Translations under genes and position numbers: made by a program
Part shown: one piece after another, positions 17,901 to 26,276 of the stretch
Position numbering within the stretch: the first letter of the stretch is position 1
Layout of the letters: every line of letters starts with the position of its first letter
The notes under the pieces: generated by a model
Seen by the model: the letters and a program-made list of their open reading frames with translations, nothing else
Told to the model about the DNA's origin: nothing
Database searches by the model: none
Assembly (NCBI RefSeq): GCF_009674825.1
Contig: NZ_WKJH01000021.1
Coordinates: 1 to 64,000, forward strand
From: Maribacter luteus
GTDB lineage: Bacteria; Bacteroidota; Bacteroidia; Flavobacteriales; Flavobacteriaceae
Direction: 5' to 3'
DNA length: 64,000 nt

Positions 17901-18285
17901 CATGATGGTTTTAAAAGCACACTATCCAAAAGTAAAGGTTCAGCAATTTTTAGAGTTGCAATTAGAGAAATACGAAGAAGGCAAACTCAGAGAATCTGGA
18001 GCAGAACCAACGCTAGCTTTAGTAGATAATCAAGACTATATTTATTATGCTAAAGGTGCCATTAACATGTATCAATTTCAAAAGGCAATAGGCGAGGAGC
18101 AGGTCAATAAAGCTTTAAGACGCTTTTTGGAAGATTGGAATACTACAAACGGTAAGCTAAAAATGAATACCAATCGCTATGCCACCAGTCAAGACTTGTT
18201 GGGCTATTTTAGAGCGATTACACCAGATTCGTTACAGTATGTAATAGTTGATTTATTTGAAAGTGTTACGCCTGTAGAATTGTAA
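14995..18285 (+). CDS. ABC permease fused to an M1-family aminopeptidase
   Basis: A 1096-aa fusion. The first 560 residues hold about twelve membrane segments in two permease halves (the first ending near 260, the second from about 310). A further helix near 570 leads into an extracytoplasmic part that ends in an M1 peptidase fold with zinc site HEIAHQWF at about 938 and the third ligand Glu in LETLSQ, 20 positions after the second His. The usual aminopeptidase exopeptidase motif GAMEN is replaced by FSESIGFVLD. It is encoded 2 bp after its ATPase. The protein could cut a peptide and export or import it, or flip a lipid-linked substrate. It is flanked by two LytS/LytTR systems. Confidence 0.85.
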   Translation: MWYTIFKFEIQYRIKRPDTYVFFLFLFLFSIVGVDFIFQGSEMGLMKKNSPIVIAKTMGAITGIFMILASMIMGVSVLRDFEYNIESLLFSAPISKRDYLLGRFLGSFAVLLFVFAGILFGMMLSEFMPWHNPEDLLGFNAIVYIKTFLMVTLPTLFFGASLFFVTGALSRNLVVVYTQGIILFVVFMLTKAITNEFWQAILDPFSLTTTTFATKSWSALEKSTKELPFVGAILYNKLFWVSLGILALIYGYKKFNFNVVKEKQSKRKRIQKLAAESAYVNTDIEIPKVKKQYGLPSKWTQLKEFSWFYFIGICKQASFWGIVICGMIIILINSVNLGTVYGVDSYPATYFIVEELKETSIYFFIIILVFYSGELVWKERGAKLDLIYDATPMSSFIKLLGKYIGLNAVYVVLMLALIGSGILFQTLSGYYKYEFQVYFYGFFLEILPFLALYTCIAFFIQSVVNHKFIGIMLVIIYFIANVALGLFGFDHDLYFFGGSALGTYSDINGYGHFLKPYLLIKSYWFLFGILLLIIGSLVNVRGTETNLMQRVRASKNRLSKPLFKVASMVFLVIIFMGSFIFYNTNILNTYWTNTKATEFRVAYEKKLKQFEYIPQPKIVDVNLKVELYPSSRDYTADGYYILKNTNAQPINEIHIQKLIEENITLDSVTFDGGATKNNTYATYGYTIYQLHCPLNPGDSIKMNFKQSFTTNGFEAGNSNANIVENGTFFNNKDFPTLGYNRKYELSDRDERSEYNLSERTNRANRNDPKELINARSGSDSDGIHFEMVIGTEINQTALVPGNLLREWTENNRNYFHYKMEIPMIDFYSIVSARYDIKKDNWISKSDAFSKQVDLEIYYHKGHEYNIDRMMTAMKASLDYYSTSFSPYQYEQLRIMEFPRYAQFAQSFPGTVPFSESIGFVLDIDDETDVDMAFYVTAHEIAHQWFAMQVEAANVKGQYFILETLSQYAAMMVLKAHYPKVKVQQFLELQLEKYEEGKLRESGAEPTLALVDNQDYIYYAKGAINMYQFQKAIGEEQVNKALRRFLEDWNTTNGKLKMNTNRYATSQDLLGYFRAITPDSLQYVIVDLFESVTPVEL

Positions 18286-18611
18286 TTTCTTGCCTTATGG
18301 CACTTTATCAGGTTGCGAAATTAAGATTGAACATCTTATAAAATTATAGTTTATTACTAGGTCCATGAATACCAAACTAAATAACTAGCAATGAATATGC
18401 TGAAACGGAAGGTCAGAGAAGTACTATTTGTAAAAATAGTAATGACCAGAGTAAACACTAATTTTACGGCCCGAGCCCGATAGCTATCGGGGGAGGTGAG
18501 GGAAATAGGTATAGGAGGAAACTTTATTTCTATTTACGCTAAAACCTTCAATCGTGCGTCTATGTATTTTTCCTTTCAGTATTTAAAATCAATGTGTTTC
18601 TTTGTATATCG
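18286..18611. other. Intergenic region with the palindrome CCCGATAGCTATCGGG
   Basis: About 325 bp without a gene. It holds the perfect 16-bp palindrome at 18476-18491, a motif I know as strongly over-represented between genes of Flavobacteriia, where it may act as a terminator or nucleoid signal. The promoter of the next kinase gene must lie in the last 100 bp, but no clean TAnnTTTG box was seen. Confidence 0.6.
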
Positions 18612-19703
18612 ATGAATATCAGTACAAAAACACTCAAAAGTAATAGAACAAACGCCCTTTATTGGAAATGCCAATTATTAGGATGGTGTACGGTTTCTAT
18701 TTATTGGGCATACACGGTTTATACCAGGGATAACTATGGGGTGTATTACACTTTCTGTAATTATGTTTTGGATGTTGCCATCGGAATTTTCCTTACCCAC
18801 ATGTACAGAACATATGCTTTAAAGGAAAATTGGAGTCAATTACCCATTAAAAAGCTGCTTGTTCGCGTAATTCCCAGTATACTTTTATTGGCTTTTTTAT
18901 ATGTGCTTTTAAACAATTTGAAGTGGTATGGTTACTGGACCTTCATCGCAGAAGAAGATAAGGATATATGGGTGTCGCTTCTTTATTGGGACCCCATATT
19001 ACTTACCGGTTTACGGTTAATGTCTATCTGGATTTTAGCGTATCATCTGTATCATTATTATCAAAAAGAAGTTGTAACGGCAAGAGAATATGCTCAACTT
19101 TCCTTAGTGGCGAAACAAGCACAATTAGATAATTTATCGGCTCAACTAAACCCACATTTTTTATTTAATTCCTTGAATTCCATAAAGTCCTTAATTGTTG
19201 AGAACCCTAATGTAGCCAGACGTGGGATAGACTTATTATCCGACTTATTACGTTCCTCTTTATATGAAAAAGATAAGGACCTAATTTCAGTAAAAAACGA
19301 AATAGCTTTAGTAAATGATTACATAGAGTTGGAAAAACTTCGTTTTGAAGAACGATTGGAAATAGACATTACTCTTGATAAGACGTTAGCCCATTTTAAA
19401 ATTCCAACCTTGAGCATCCAGTTATTGGTTGAAAATGCCATTAAACACGGAATTGACAAAGTTATTGAAGGTGGGCAAATAACTTTGAAAATTGGTAAGG
19501 ACGGAGATCAAGTCTATATACAAGTTCAAAATCCAGGAAAATTAACTGATACTAAACCTGCAAAAGGTTTAGGTTTAATGAACTTAAAGAAACGCCTGGA
19601 GCTTCAATATAATAAAGAGGCTTCTATTACTTTAGAAGAAATAGCTAATAATATAGTACAAGCGACTATACTAGTACCCTATAAAACAGATGAAAACATA
19701 TAA
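18612..19703 (+). CDS. LytS-type sensor histidine kinase (second system)
   Basis: A 363-aa kinase; the ATG at 18612 is chosen over a GTG at 18594. Four membrane segments lie in residues 20-155, followed by a coiled-coil linker (KQAQLDNLSAQL), the His motif LNPHFLFNSLNSIKSL, N box LLVENAIKHGI and G motif KGLGLMNLKKRLELQY. The end overlaps the regulator start by 14 bp, which implies coupled translation. It probably controls the lipoprotein and CocE/NonD hydrolase genes downstream, or the ABC/M1 operon upstream; this is positional inference. Confidence 0.88.
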   Translation: MNISTKTLKSNRTNALYWKCQLLGWCTVSIYWAYTVYTRDNYGVYYTFCNYVLDVAIGIFLTHMYRTYALKENWSQLPIKKLLVRVIPSILLLAFLYVLLNNLKWYGYWTFIAEEDKDIWVSLLYWDPILLTGLRLMSIWILAYHLYHYYQKEVVTAREYAQLSLVAKQAQLDNLSAQLNPHFLFNSLNSIKSLIVENPNVARRGIDLLSDLLRSSLYEKDKDLISVKNEIALVNDYIELEKLRFEERLEIDITLDKTLAHFKIPTLSIQLLVENAIKHGIDKVIEGGQITLKIGKDGDQVYIQVQNPGKLTDTKPAKGLGLMNLKKRLELQYNKEASITLEEIANNIVQATILVPYKTDENI

Positions 19704-20412
19704 AGCGGTTATTATCGATGATGAACGTTTAGCGCGAGAAGAGGTAAAACGTGCTTTAAAAAAATATCCGGAATTTATCGTTGTTGGAGAGGCAAACAAT
19801 GTGGATGCGGCCATAAAATTGATTGCGAATGAAGATCCAGACCTATTGTTTTTGGACATACACATGCCTGAAAAGTCAGGATTTGATTTATTAGAAGAAT
19901 TAACCACCGTTCCAGAAGTTGTTTTTACAACTGCGTATGACCAATACGCTGTAAAAGCTTTTGAGTTGAATGCATTAGATTATTTGGTTAAACCTTTACG
20001 GGAAGAACGTTTTGCAAAAACCATAGAAAAAGTAAAGCAGGAGTTGGTAGAGAAGGCAAAGGTGCCACAAGATGTTTTGCCCATGCATAAAAAGATTTTT
20101 ATTAAAGACGGCGAATCTTGTTACTTTATTCCAATTTCTGATATCTACTATATTGAATCGATGGATAATTATGCGCGCCTATACTTTGGTGGTAAAAAGG
20201 CTATGATCAAACGTTCATTAAATCTACTTGAAAAAAAGTTAGATACCACCGTGTTTTTTAGAGCCAATAGGGGTCAAATTATCAACACACATTTTATTAA
20301 AGAAATTCACCCGCATTTTAATAATAAGCTACACATCATCTTGATTTCTGGTGAAAAGATTGAAGTTTCAAGCCGACAGTCTGTTAAGTTTAAAAACTGG
20401 AATAGCTTATAA
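19690..20412 (+). CDS. LytTR-family response regulator (second system)
   Basis: A 240-aa regulator with acidic residues D10/D11, phospho-acceptor at about Asp56 (LLFLDIHMP), Thr/Ala in FTTAYDQYAV and Lys in YLVKPLREERF. The LytTR domain (140-238) has the KIFIKDGESCYFIPISDIYY strand region and FFRANRGQIINTHFIK. It overlaps its kinase gene. It is the paralogue of the regulator at 12410 but in the opposite orientation, so the ABC/M1 operon lies between two sensors that may cross-talk. Confidence 0.88.
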   Translation: MKTYKAVIIDDERLAREEVKRALKKYPEFIVVGEANNVDAAIKLIANEDPDLLFLDIHMPEKSGFDLLEELTTVPEVVFTTAYDQYAVKAFELNALDYLVKPLREERFAKTIEKVKQELVEKAKVPQDVLPMHKKIFIKDGESCYFIPISDIYYIESMDNYARLYFGGKKAMIKRSLNLLEKKLDTTVFFRANRGQIINTHFIKEIHPHFNNKLHIILISGEKIEVSSRQSVKFKNWNSL

Positions 20413-20541
20413 TTGATTGGTTTGTAAATTAATTTTACGCTTATTTTCTTTTATTCACGTTCCTGTACTTTCCCTTTACACATTTATATATTCATCATTT
20501 CTTTGCTTCATAGATAAAATTTTAATTAAAAAAATAGAACG

Positions 20542-21150
20542 ATGTGTAACTTCAAAAATAAGTATCACCTACCTGTAATTCTAATTGTTTTGATCATTAT
20601 GGGACTATATTCATGCACCAATGACACCTTAAAAATCGCTGCGCAACCTACTTTATCCGATTATTCCGTTGGAGAAAAATGGATCTGGAAGTATAAAGGT
20701 GTTACCACCGAAGGCGAGGTACGTTCAGAGGGAGAAGATACAAGAGAAGTAGTTATTGCAGATGGTGTTTTGGGGATGACAATGGGTAATGATACGATTC
20801 CAATAACAGACATTGTAAAACCGGAAGAAAGCGAAACGCCAAGATATGACTGGCCTTTGGAAGTGGGTAAAAAGTGGAAATATGAAAAAAATTGGACAAG
20901 TCAAGATGGTACCACAGGAAAGCAAAGTCAAGATGTCGAGGTTTTATCCTTTAAAGAAGAAACGGTAGAAGCAGGAACGTTCATGGCCTATACGATTCAA
21001 TACAAAGGTGTAATAACAAATTCGAGAGGGTATAATGCCAAAACGGATGAAGTTTGGTTGTATGCTCCAGCTGTAAAAAATTTCATAAAACTTACCCAAA
21101 CTCAAGATGACTTTTTATACGAAGAGGAGTTAAAGCAGTATTCAAACTAA
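20542..21150 (+). CDS. Lipoprotein of unknown function (two similar beta-rich halves)
   Basis: A 202-aa lipoprotein with signal LIVLIIMGLYSC and Cys at about residue 25. The mature part carries the phrase SVGEKWIWKYKG near its start and LEVGKKWKYEKNW in the middle, two related beta-strand units, plus EVWLYAPAVKNFIKL near the end, typical of small Bacteroidota lipocalin-like or DUF3108-like envelope proteins. It lies 130 bp after the LytTR regulator and 46 bp before the CocE/NonD hydrolase gene. The function is unknown. Confidence 0.55.
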   Translation: MCNFKNKYHLPVILIVLIIMGLYSCTNDTLKIAAQPTLSDYSVGEKWIWKYKGVTTEGEVRSEGEDTREVVIADGVLGMTMGNDTIPITDIVKPEESETPRYDWPLEVGKKWKYEKNWTSQDGTTGKQSQDVEVLSFKEETVEAGTFMAYTIQYKGVITNSRGYNAKTDEVWLYAPAVKNFIKLTQTQDDFLYEEELKQYSN

Positions 21151-21195
21151 AATGAAAATCGAGCATTTTCCCACTGCACTTTAAAAAAGGAAACA

Positions 21196-23421
21196 ATGAA
21201 AAAAACATTCTTGATAGTATTTCTAATTCTAATTCATCTTACTTCTTTTGGACAAGAATTTAACTTTAAAAAAGTACAAGCGTCCAATGCAAAGGCCCTT
21301 GCAAATCAAATGCAAGCCTTAGCGGCATCTTATCCGCTAAAGGAGTTATCAGGTTTGGACTTGATCAAGGTTCAGATCGTAAGTGGAAAATATGACGATG
21401 CCATAGCAACTATCGAGAAAGAAATTAAGGACAAGCCAAAAACGGAACAGATATATATAAATTTATATCACCAGTATGCTAAAGCAAAACTCACACCTAA
21501 CTTTCCTGTGGCCTTTAAAGAATTATATAAATCCTATGTGACAAAGGCCGATGATTTTCAGGTACTGAATTTAGATGACACATTAATTGCCAGAGATGGT
21601 ACAGACTATTTTATTTCTGATTTTGAACGTACGTATGAGAATATAACTGCTGAAACGATTTCGAATGAAACTGCACAAAACTTAATCCACAAATATTTCT
21701 TAAAAAAGGTTTATGAATCCACCAGAGATTTGTTTTTTCAAGCAATACAGCAAGACCATAAACGCAGATATATTATAAATGATAGCATAATAGTGCCAAT
21801 GAAAGATGGTGCAGAAGTTTCCGTAGTAGTGGTTGAAAGAAAAGAGACTATCAAAGCTAAGAAACCTGCCATCTTAATTGCTTCTATTTACGCAGGTACC
21901 AATGAGACTGGGGCTATGTTATCAGCCTCAAAAGGCTATGTTGGAGTGATAGCCAATACAAGGGGAAAACGATTGAGCAGAGGTGAGATAAAGCCTCTTG
22001 AATATGAAAATATGGATGTTTATGAAGTGATTGATTGGATTAGCAAGCAGCCTTGGTCCAATCAAAAAGTAGGTATGTACGGTGGTAGTTATAACGGATT
22101 TACCCAATGGGCATCCATGAAACATAAAGTGCATCCAGCTTTAAAAACCATTGTTCCCATGGTAGCCATTGCACCCGGAATTGATTATCCAATGGAAAAT
22201 AATGTCCTGCATAATTATTCCTACTCTTGGAATTTTTATGTGACCAATAATAAGTTCCTGGATTTTAAAGCTTCACAAGATTTTAATCGTTGGAATACCT
22301 TAAAAAACACATGGTATACCTCTGGGGTTGCCTTTAATAAATTGGATAGCTTGGATGGACATGTAAATAAATTATGGAATACCTATATGGAGCATCCCAG
22401 TTATGATAATTTCTGGAAAAAAATGATTCCTTACAAACAGGAATTTGTAAAAATCAACATTCCAATTCTGACCATAACAGGCTATTATGACGATTCTCAA
22501 AGAGGAGCCCTATATTATTTTGACCAGCATAATAAGTATGTAAAAAATCCAAATCACTATGTATTGGTAGGACCTTATGATCATTGGACGGCGCAAACCC
22601 AACCTCAGGAGTTCTTAAGAGATTATAAATTAGATAAAACCGCCCTAATTGACATTAGGTATGACCTGGTATATCAATGGTTCGATTATATCTTAAAAGG
22701 TAAAGAAAAACCAAGCATTTTAAAAGATAAAGTCAACTTTCAGGTAATGGATACCAATACCTGGATGCATAAACCGAGTTTAAGTGCCATGACCAACGAT
22801 ACGTTGACTTTTTATTTAAGTGATGATAAAACGGATGATTTTTATGCGCTTAAATCGAAATCGGATGCTTCTAAAATTGACTTAACCGTTGATTTTAAAG
22901 ATAGGGAAAGCATGAATAACACAGGGTATTATCCTTGGCCTTTAGAAAAGGAAAACATCAATATAAAGGATGGATTGTTATTTAAATCGGAACCCTTAAA
23001 GGAGGATGTGATTATCAATGGATCCTTTCTCGGGAATCTAGAATTTACTATCAATAAAAAAGATGTTGATTATTCCGTTATCCTATATCAATTAACTCCA
23101 GAAGGTAATTATTTTCATTTAAGCTATTATATAGGCAGAGCGAGCTATTCCAAAGATCGAGAACAAAGAAATTTATTGACACCGAATCAAAAAACGCAAG
23201 TGTCTTTCGACAATTCGAAACTAATCAGTAAAAAATTAGAAAAAGGAAGTAGGATGGTAGTTGTGGTAAACCTCAATAAAAACAATAATGCACAACTTAA
23301 TTATGGAACAGGTAGGGATGTGAATGAAGAAAATATTAAAGATGCAAAAGTCCCGTTAAAAATTATGTTTTCAGGTAATAGTAGTATTTCCTTACCGGTT
23401 TGGTATTCCCTGAAGGAATAA
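21196..23421 (+). CDS. CocE/NonD-family hydrolase (X-Pro dipeptidyl-peptidase-like)
   Basis: A 741-aa secreted enzyme with signal peptide KKTFLIVFLILIHLTSFGQ. An N-terminal helical part (25-190) precedes the S15 alpha/beta-hydrolase core beginning DSIIVPMKDGAEVSVVVVER. The nucleophile elbow GMYGGSYNGF places Ser at about 299; the acid is in TGYYDDSQRG (about 431) and the His in VGPYDHW (about 462). The C-terminal X-Pro jelly-roll starts near 510. Family members cleave X-Pro peptides, acyl esters or amides such as cephalosporin side chains. Expression is probably tied to the LytTR system upstream. Confidence 0.85.
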   Translation: MKKTFLIVFLILIHLTSFGQEFNFKKVQASNAKALANQMQALAASYPLKELSGLDLIKVQIVSGKYDDAIATIEKEIKDKPKTEQIYINLYHQYAKAKLTPNFPVAFKELYKSYVTKADDFQVLNLDDTLIARDGTDYFISDFERTYENITAETISNETAQNLIHKYFLKKVYESTRDLFFQAIQQDHKRRYIINDSIIVPMKDGAEVSVVVVERKETIKAKKPAILIASIYAGTNETGAMLSASKGYVGVIANTRGKRLSRGEIKPLEYENMDVYEVIDWISKQPWSNQKVGMYGGSYNGFTQWASMKHKVHPALKTIVPMVAIAPGIDYPMENNVLHNYSYSWNFYVTNNKFLDFKASQDFNRWNTLKNTWYTSGVAFNKLDSLDGHVNKLWNTYMEHPSYDNFWKKMIPYKQEFVKINIPILTITGYYDDSQRGALYYFDQHNKYVKNPNHYVLVGPYDHWTAQTQPQEFLRDYKLDKTALIDIRYDLVYQWFDYILKGKEKPSILKDKVNFQVMDTNTWMHKPSLSAMTNDTLTFYLSDDKTDDFYALKSKSDASKIDLTVDFKDRESMNNTGYYPWPLEKENINIKDGLLFKSEPLKEDVIINGSFLGNLEFTINKKDVDYSVILYQLTPEGNYFHLSYYIGRASYSKDREQRNLLTPNQKTQVSFDNSKLISKKLEKGSRMVVVVNLNKNNNAQLNYGTGRDVNEENIKDAKVPLKIMFSGNSSISLPVWYSLKE

Positions 23422-23836
23422 TCAAATTTTGATTAGTATTTCATAGGCAAAAAAAGCCTGTTCAATTCTCCTTTTGGCTGTTTTTTTCCATGGACAGCAC
23501 CTATTGATTGAGCTAAAATAACGATACGTTGAGTTCCATTGTAAAAATATTTGAGAAAAGGAGCCCCATAGATTAATTTAATGGATTTGGTATCATCTCA
23601 CAAATAGTTATGGAATCGAGTGAAGTCCATAACCTTTACTTTCTGTTTTTCGGTATCTAGGTTGAAAGCCCTGAACAAGTTATTTTGTAAAGGTGTATCG
23701 TACATATGCATAGAAGTCAATATGGAATCGATATAGATTACTTGCTTCTCAAACATTTCAAATTTTCATGATAAAGTATGGTACTATAACATACGGGTAT
23801 TGAAACAAAATGTTTTCGTAAATTTAATTTCTAGTT
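23422..23836. other. Spacer holding a broken minus-strand reading frame
   Basis: A 415-bp interval between the hydrolase and the TPR/AraC regulator. Most of it is occupied by the minus-strand pseudogene at 23433-23756. The last 80 bp before 23837 would carry the promoter of the regulator; no clear box was seen. Confidence 0.5.
23433..23756 (-). pseudogene. Unidentified gene fragment with one in-frame TGA
   Basis: From an ATG at 23756 the frame runs 108 codons with a single internal stop (TGA after HNYL) and ends with TAA. On both sides the translation looks protein-like: MFEKQVIYIDSILTSMHMYD before it, and SIKLIYGAPFLKYFYNGTQR and RIVILAQSIGAVHGKKQP after it. A TGG-to-TGA change would explain it. 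The family is not recognised. It is antisense to its neighbours. Confidence 0.35.
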
Positions 23837-25627
23837 ATGAATTCAATTAATAAAAAATCCATAGCAGTTTTACCTTTCGTCAATATGAGTAATGATATTG
23901 AAAACGAATACTTCTGTGATGGATTAACTGAAGAAATCATTAACGCTTTAGCAAAAATCAAACAACTTTCCGTTACTTCACGTACATCTTCATTTTATTT
24001 TAAAAACAAGTCAGTAACAGCAAAGGAAATAAGAGAAAAATTGAAGGTAGCTACCTTTATTGAAGGTAGTGTAAGAACATCAAAAAAGAAAATGCGCATT
24101 ACAGTACAAATGATTGACACTGTGGATGACTTTCATTTCTGGTCAGAAACCTTTGATAGAAACCCAGAAAACATTTTTGAAATTCAAGATGAAATTAGTC
24201 TGTTTATTGCTGAAAAATTACGAGAACATGTAGGCCATATACAGATACAAGATAGGTTAGTAGTACCTATTGATGTGCCTGTAGCCATTTATAGAGAATA
24301 CCTGAAAGGGAGGTATTACATCATGAAGTTGGATTATAACAACTCTATAAAGGGTATCAATATCTTAAAAGAAGTCATACATAAATCCCCTAATTTTTCA
24401 AGCCCTTATCTAGATATTAATTTAGCTTATGTTAATATCGGAACCATGGGGCTTTTACCTGCATTTGAAGCCTACGAAAAAGCCCAGTCTTATTTATTAA
24501 GGGCTTTAGAGTTAGACCCAAACTCATCAAGGTCACAATTGAATTTGGCTTGGATAGAATGCTGGCAAAACTGGAATCTTAAGAAAGCTTACGAACATGC
24601 CAATAAGGCTTTGGAGATGCAACAAGCAGACGATATTTACTTAACCATTTCTAATTTTTTGACCGTAGAAGGAAAATTAGATGCGGCACTGAATTATCTT
24701 GACAAAGCCTTACAATTAGATCCTTATGCCGCTATAAATCATCATTACAAGGGTTTTTTATACTACTTGAAAGAAGATTATAAAACTGCGATACCTTATC
24801 TAAAAAAGGCATTAGATTTAGACCCTAAGTTACCCTTTCCACCAATTTATATAGGGATTTGTTTATTAATGTCAGGCAAACCAAATGAAGCTTTAACATA
24901 TTTCGGTTCACTTGAAGGCGTTTCTGTGAAAGACCTCACCAAATTAGGAGGTGAAACCATGTGTTATGCAAAACTCAATGAAACGGAAAAGTGTAATGAT
25001 GGATTAAAAGAATTAGAGACGTATTTAAATACTGATCTTGTAGATAAGGCATTTACGTTTTTGATATTAGTAAATGCCTTGTTAGGTAATAACGAAAAGG
25101 TAATTGATTTAATAACTCAAGCATACAATAATCGTTTGCCCGTAATTTTATTACTTAATCCATCACCAATTCTTAAACCTGTTAAAAATCACAAAAGGTT
25201 TAAAGACATCATGCTAAAAGCCATTCCAGATAATTTAAATTATAAACAGAAAAAGAAGTATAAACAGGCTTTACTAGATTCCAACGAAATCAAAAAGTAC
25301 AGCAAAGAACTAGAGCAAATAATGATAGACTACAAACTGTATTTAAATCCAGACCTATCCTTAAAAGATTTAGCTTCTTACTTGGAACTTCCTGCTAATT
25401 ATGTCTCGCAATTATTAAACTTGGGGTTTCAAAAAAACTTTTCGGAATATGTTAATACCTATAGAATTAACGAATTTAAAGAGCGGGTTCTTCTAGAGGA
25501 AAACAAGGGCTTAACCTTAATGGCTGTAGCTTATGATAGTGGTTTTAACTCTAAAACAGTCTTCAATACCTTTTTTAAAAAAATAGAGGGGATAACACCA
25601 AATACTTACCTTAAGAGTAATAGTTAG
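23837..25627 (+). CDS. Soluble TolB-like/TPR protein with C-terminal AraC DNA-binding domain
   Basis: A 596-aa protein. Residues 8-140 begin KSIAVLPFVNMSNDIENEYF and form the same TolB-N/FlgO-like domain as in the 2749-4800 regulator; residues 145-440 are TPR repeats; residues 505-596 are an AraC-type HTH domain (LSLKDLASYLELPANYVSQL... GFNSKTVFNTFFKKIEGITP). The order is reversed compared with the module A protein, and no membrane segment or signal is visible, so it should sense in the cytoplasm. An operator with direct repeats lies 110 bp downstream, ahead of a 49-aa peptide and a barrel pseudogene. Regulation of these genes is inferred from the matching promoter at 4889. Confidence 0.75.
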   Translation: MNSINKKSIAVLPFVNMSNDIENEYFCDGLTEEIINALAKIKQLSVTSRTSSFYFKNKSVTAKEIREKLKVATFIEGSVRTSKKKMRITVQMIDTVDDFHFWSETFDRNPENIFEIQDEISLFIAEKLREHVGHIQIQDRLVVPIDVPVAIYREYLKGRYYIMKLDYNNSIKGINILKEVIHKSPNFSSPYLDINLAYVNIGTMGLLPAFEAYEKAQSYLLRALELDPNSSRSQLNLAWIECWQNWNLKKAYEHANKALEMQQADDIYLTISNFLTVEGKLDAALNYLDKALQLDPYAAINHHYKGFLYYLKEDYKTAIPYLKKALDLDPKLPFPPIYIGICLLMSGKPNEALTYFGSLEGVSVKDLTKLGGETMCYAKLNETEKCNDGLKELETYLNTDLVDKAFTFLILVNALLGNNEKVIDLITQAYNNRLPVILLLNPSPILKPVKNHKRFKDIMLKAIPDNLNYKQKKKYKQALLDSNEIKKYSKELEQIMIDYKLYLNPDLSLKDLASYLELPANYVSQLLNLGFQKNFSEYVNTYRINEFKERVLLEENKGLTLMAVAYDSGFNSKTVFNTFFKKIEGITPNTYLKSNS

Positions 25628-25737
25628 TTCTGATTTAAAAAATAGAACCTTCCTTTTATAAGCTACAATTAGTTTTGCTTCATCAAATTAGTAACAGTAA
25701 GAGATTACTTGATTTATTCTTTGGCAATATTTTAAAA

Positions 25738-25773
25738 TGCGTCATAATTTATAGTGCTGCGTCATAATTTTCA
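25738..25773 (+). promoter_or_regulatory. Twin direct-repeat operator, copy B
   Basis: TGCGTCATAATTT at 25738 and TGCGTCATAATTTTCA at 25758, again 20 bp apart. The two half-sites are nearly identical here, so the consensus is TGCGYCATAATTTTCA. The 90 bp downstream can be aligned without gaps to 4909-5000, with an extra conserved AAACTTT block. Confidence 0.7.
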
Positions 25774-25836
25774 ATCTATCATCAAACTTTTTATATAAGG
25801 CTACATAAGTGTTTAGAGGCATATTACTTCTTGATC

Positions 25837-25844
25837 CATCTTTG
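25837..25844 (+). promoter_or_regulatory. Candidate -7 promoter box of module B
   Basis: CATCTTTG followed by TA, beginning exactly 79 bp after the second operator repeat, as in module A. The transcript would begin near 25851 and run through about 220 bp of leader into the small gene at 26077 and the barrel pseudogene. Confidence 0.55.
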
Positions 25845-26076
25845 TAGAAACGAAAATCAAGTTTTTAATTATTATGAATTTAATCATTTATGTGTTTGAT
25901 GAACTAAGGAAAAATAAGTACTGACAAATGATTATGAGGTACAAATTCTGTTTGTAACTTATAAGAGGTAGTTTATCATTAATAAACATTCGAATATCAC
26001 ATGAAGTTTAATTGATTAAAGACCTCTTTTAAGTTTACCCTAATCAAAAAAACAAACAATCAAAAAGTGAACAATT

Positions 26077-26226
26077 ATGAATTCAATTAAAAGTAAAAAA
26101 GGAATTAGACTTGCAGTAGGCATATTTTCAGGGGTATTAGTAGGCTTATTAACCTCAAATATAGCTTTGTGGCTTCCCATTGGAATTGCCATTGGTGCCG
26201 CGTTAGAATACTCAAAAAAATCTTAA
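26077..26226 (+). CDS. Small two-helix membrane peptide (49 aa)
   Basis: A 49-aa peptide: a basic start MNSIKSKKGIR, then LAVGIFSGVLVGLLTSNIAL and a second hydrophobic stretch WLPIGIAIGAALEY, ending in Lys-Lys-Ser. This would form a membrane hairpin. It carries the leader AAGTGAACAATT before the ATG, similar to the gene that follows. It is placed after the module B promoter, in the position the microproteins hold in module A, but is not similar to them in sequence. Function unknown; it recalls small glycine-rich membrane peptides. Confidence 0.5.
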   Translation: MNSIKSKKGIRLAVGIFSGVLVGLLTSNIALWLPIGIAIGAALEYSKKS

Positions 26227-26276
26227 TGTAACAACTGAGAGTTCAAAATAAATCATCAATCAAAAAACGAACAATT

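Noticed and set aside
25874-25924. 16-codon frame (MNLIIYVFDELRKNKY) in the module B leader
   Set aside because: It is too short to support on its own and not similar to the module A microproteins; it could be an upstream peptide.
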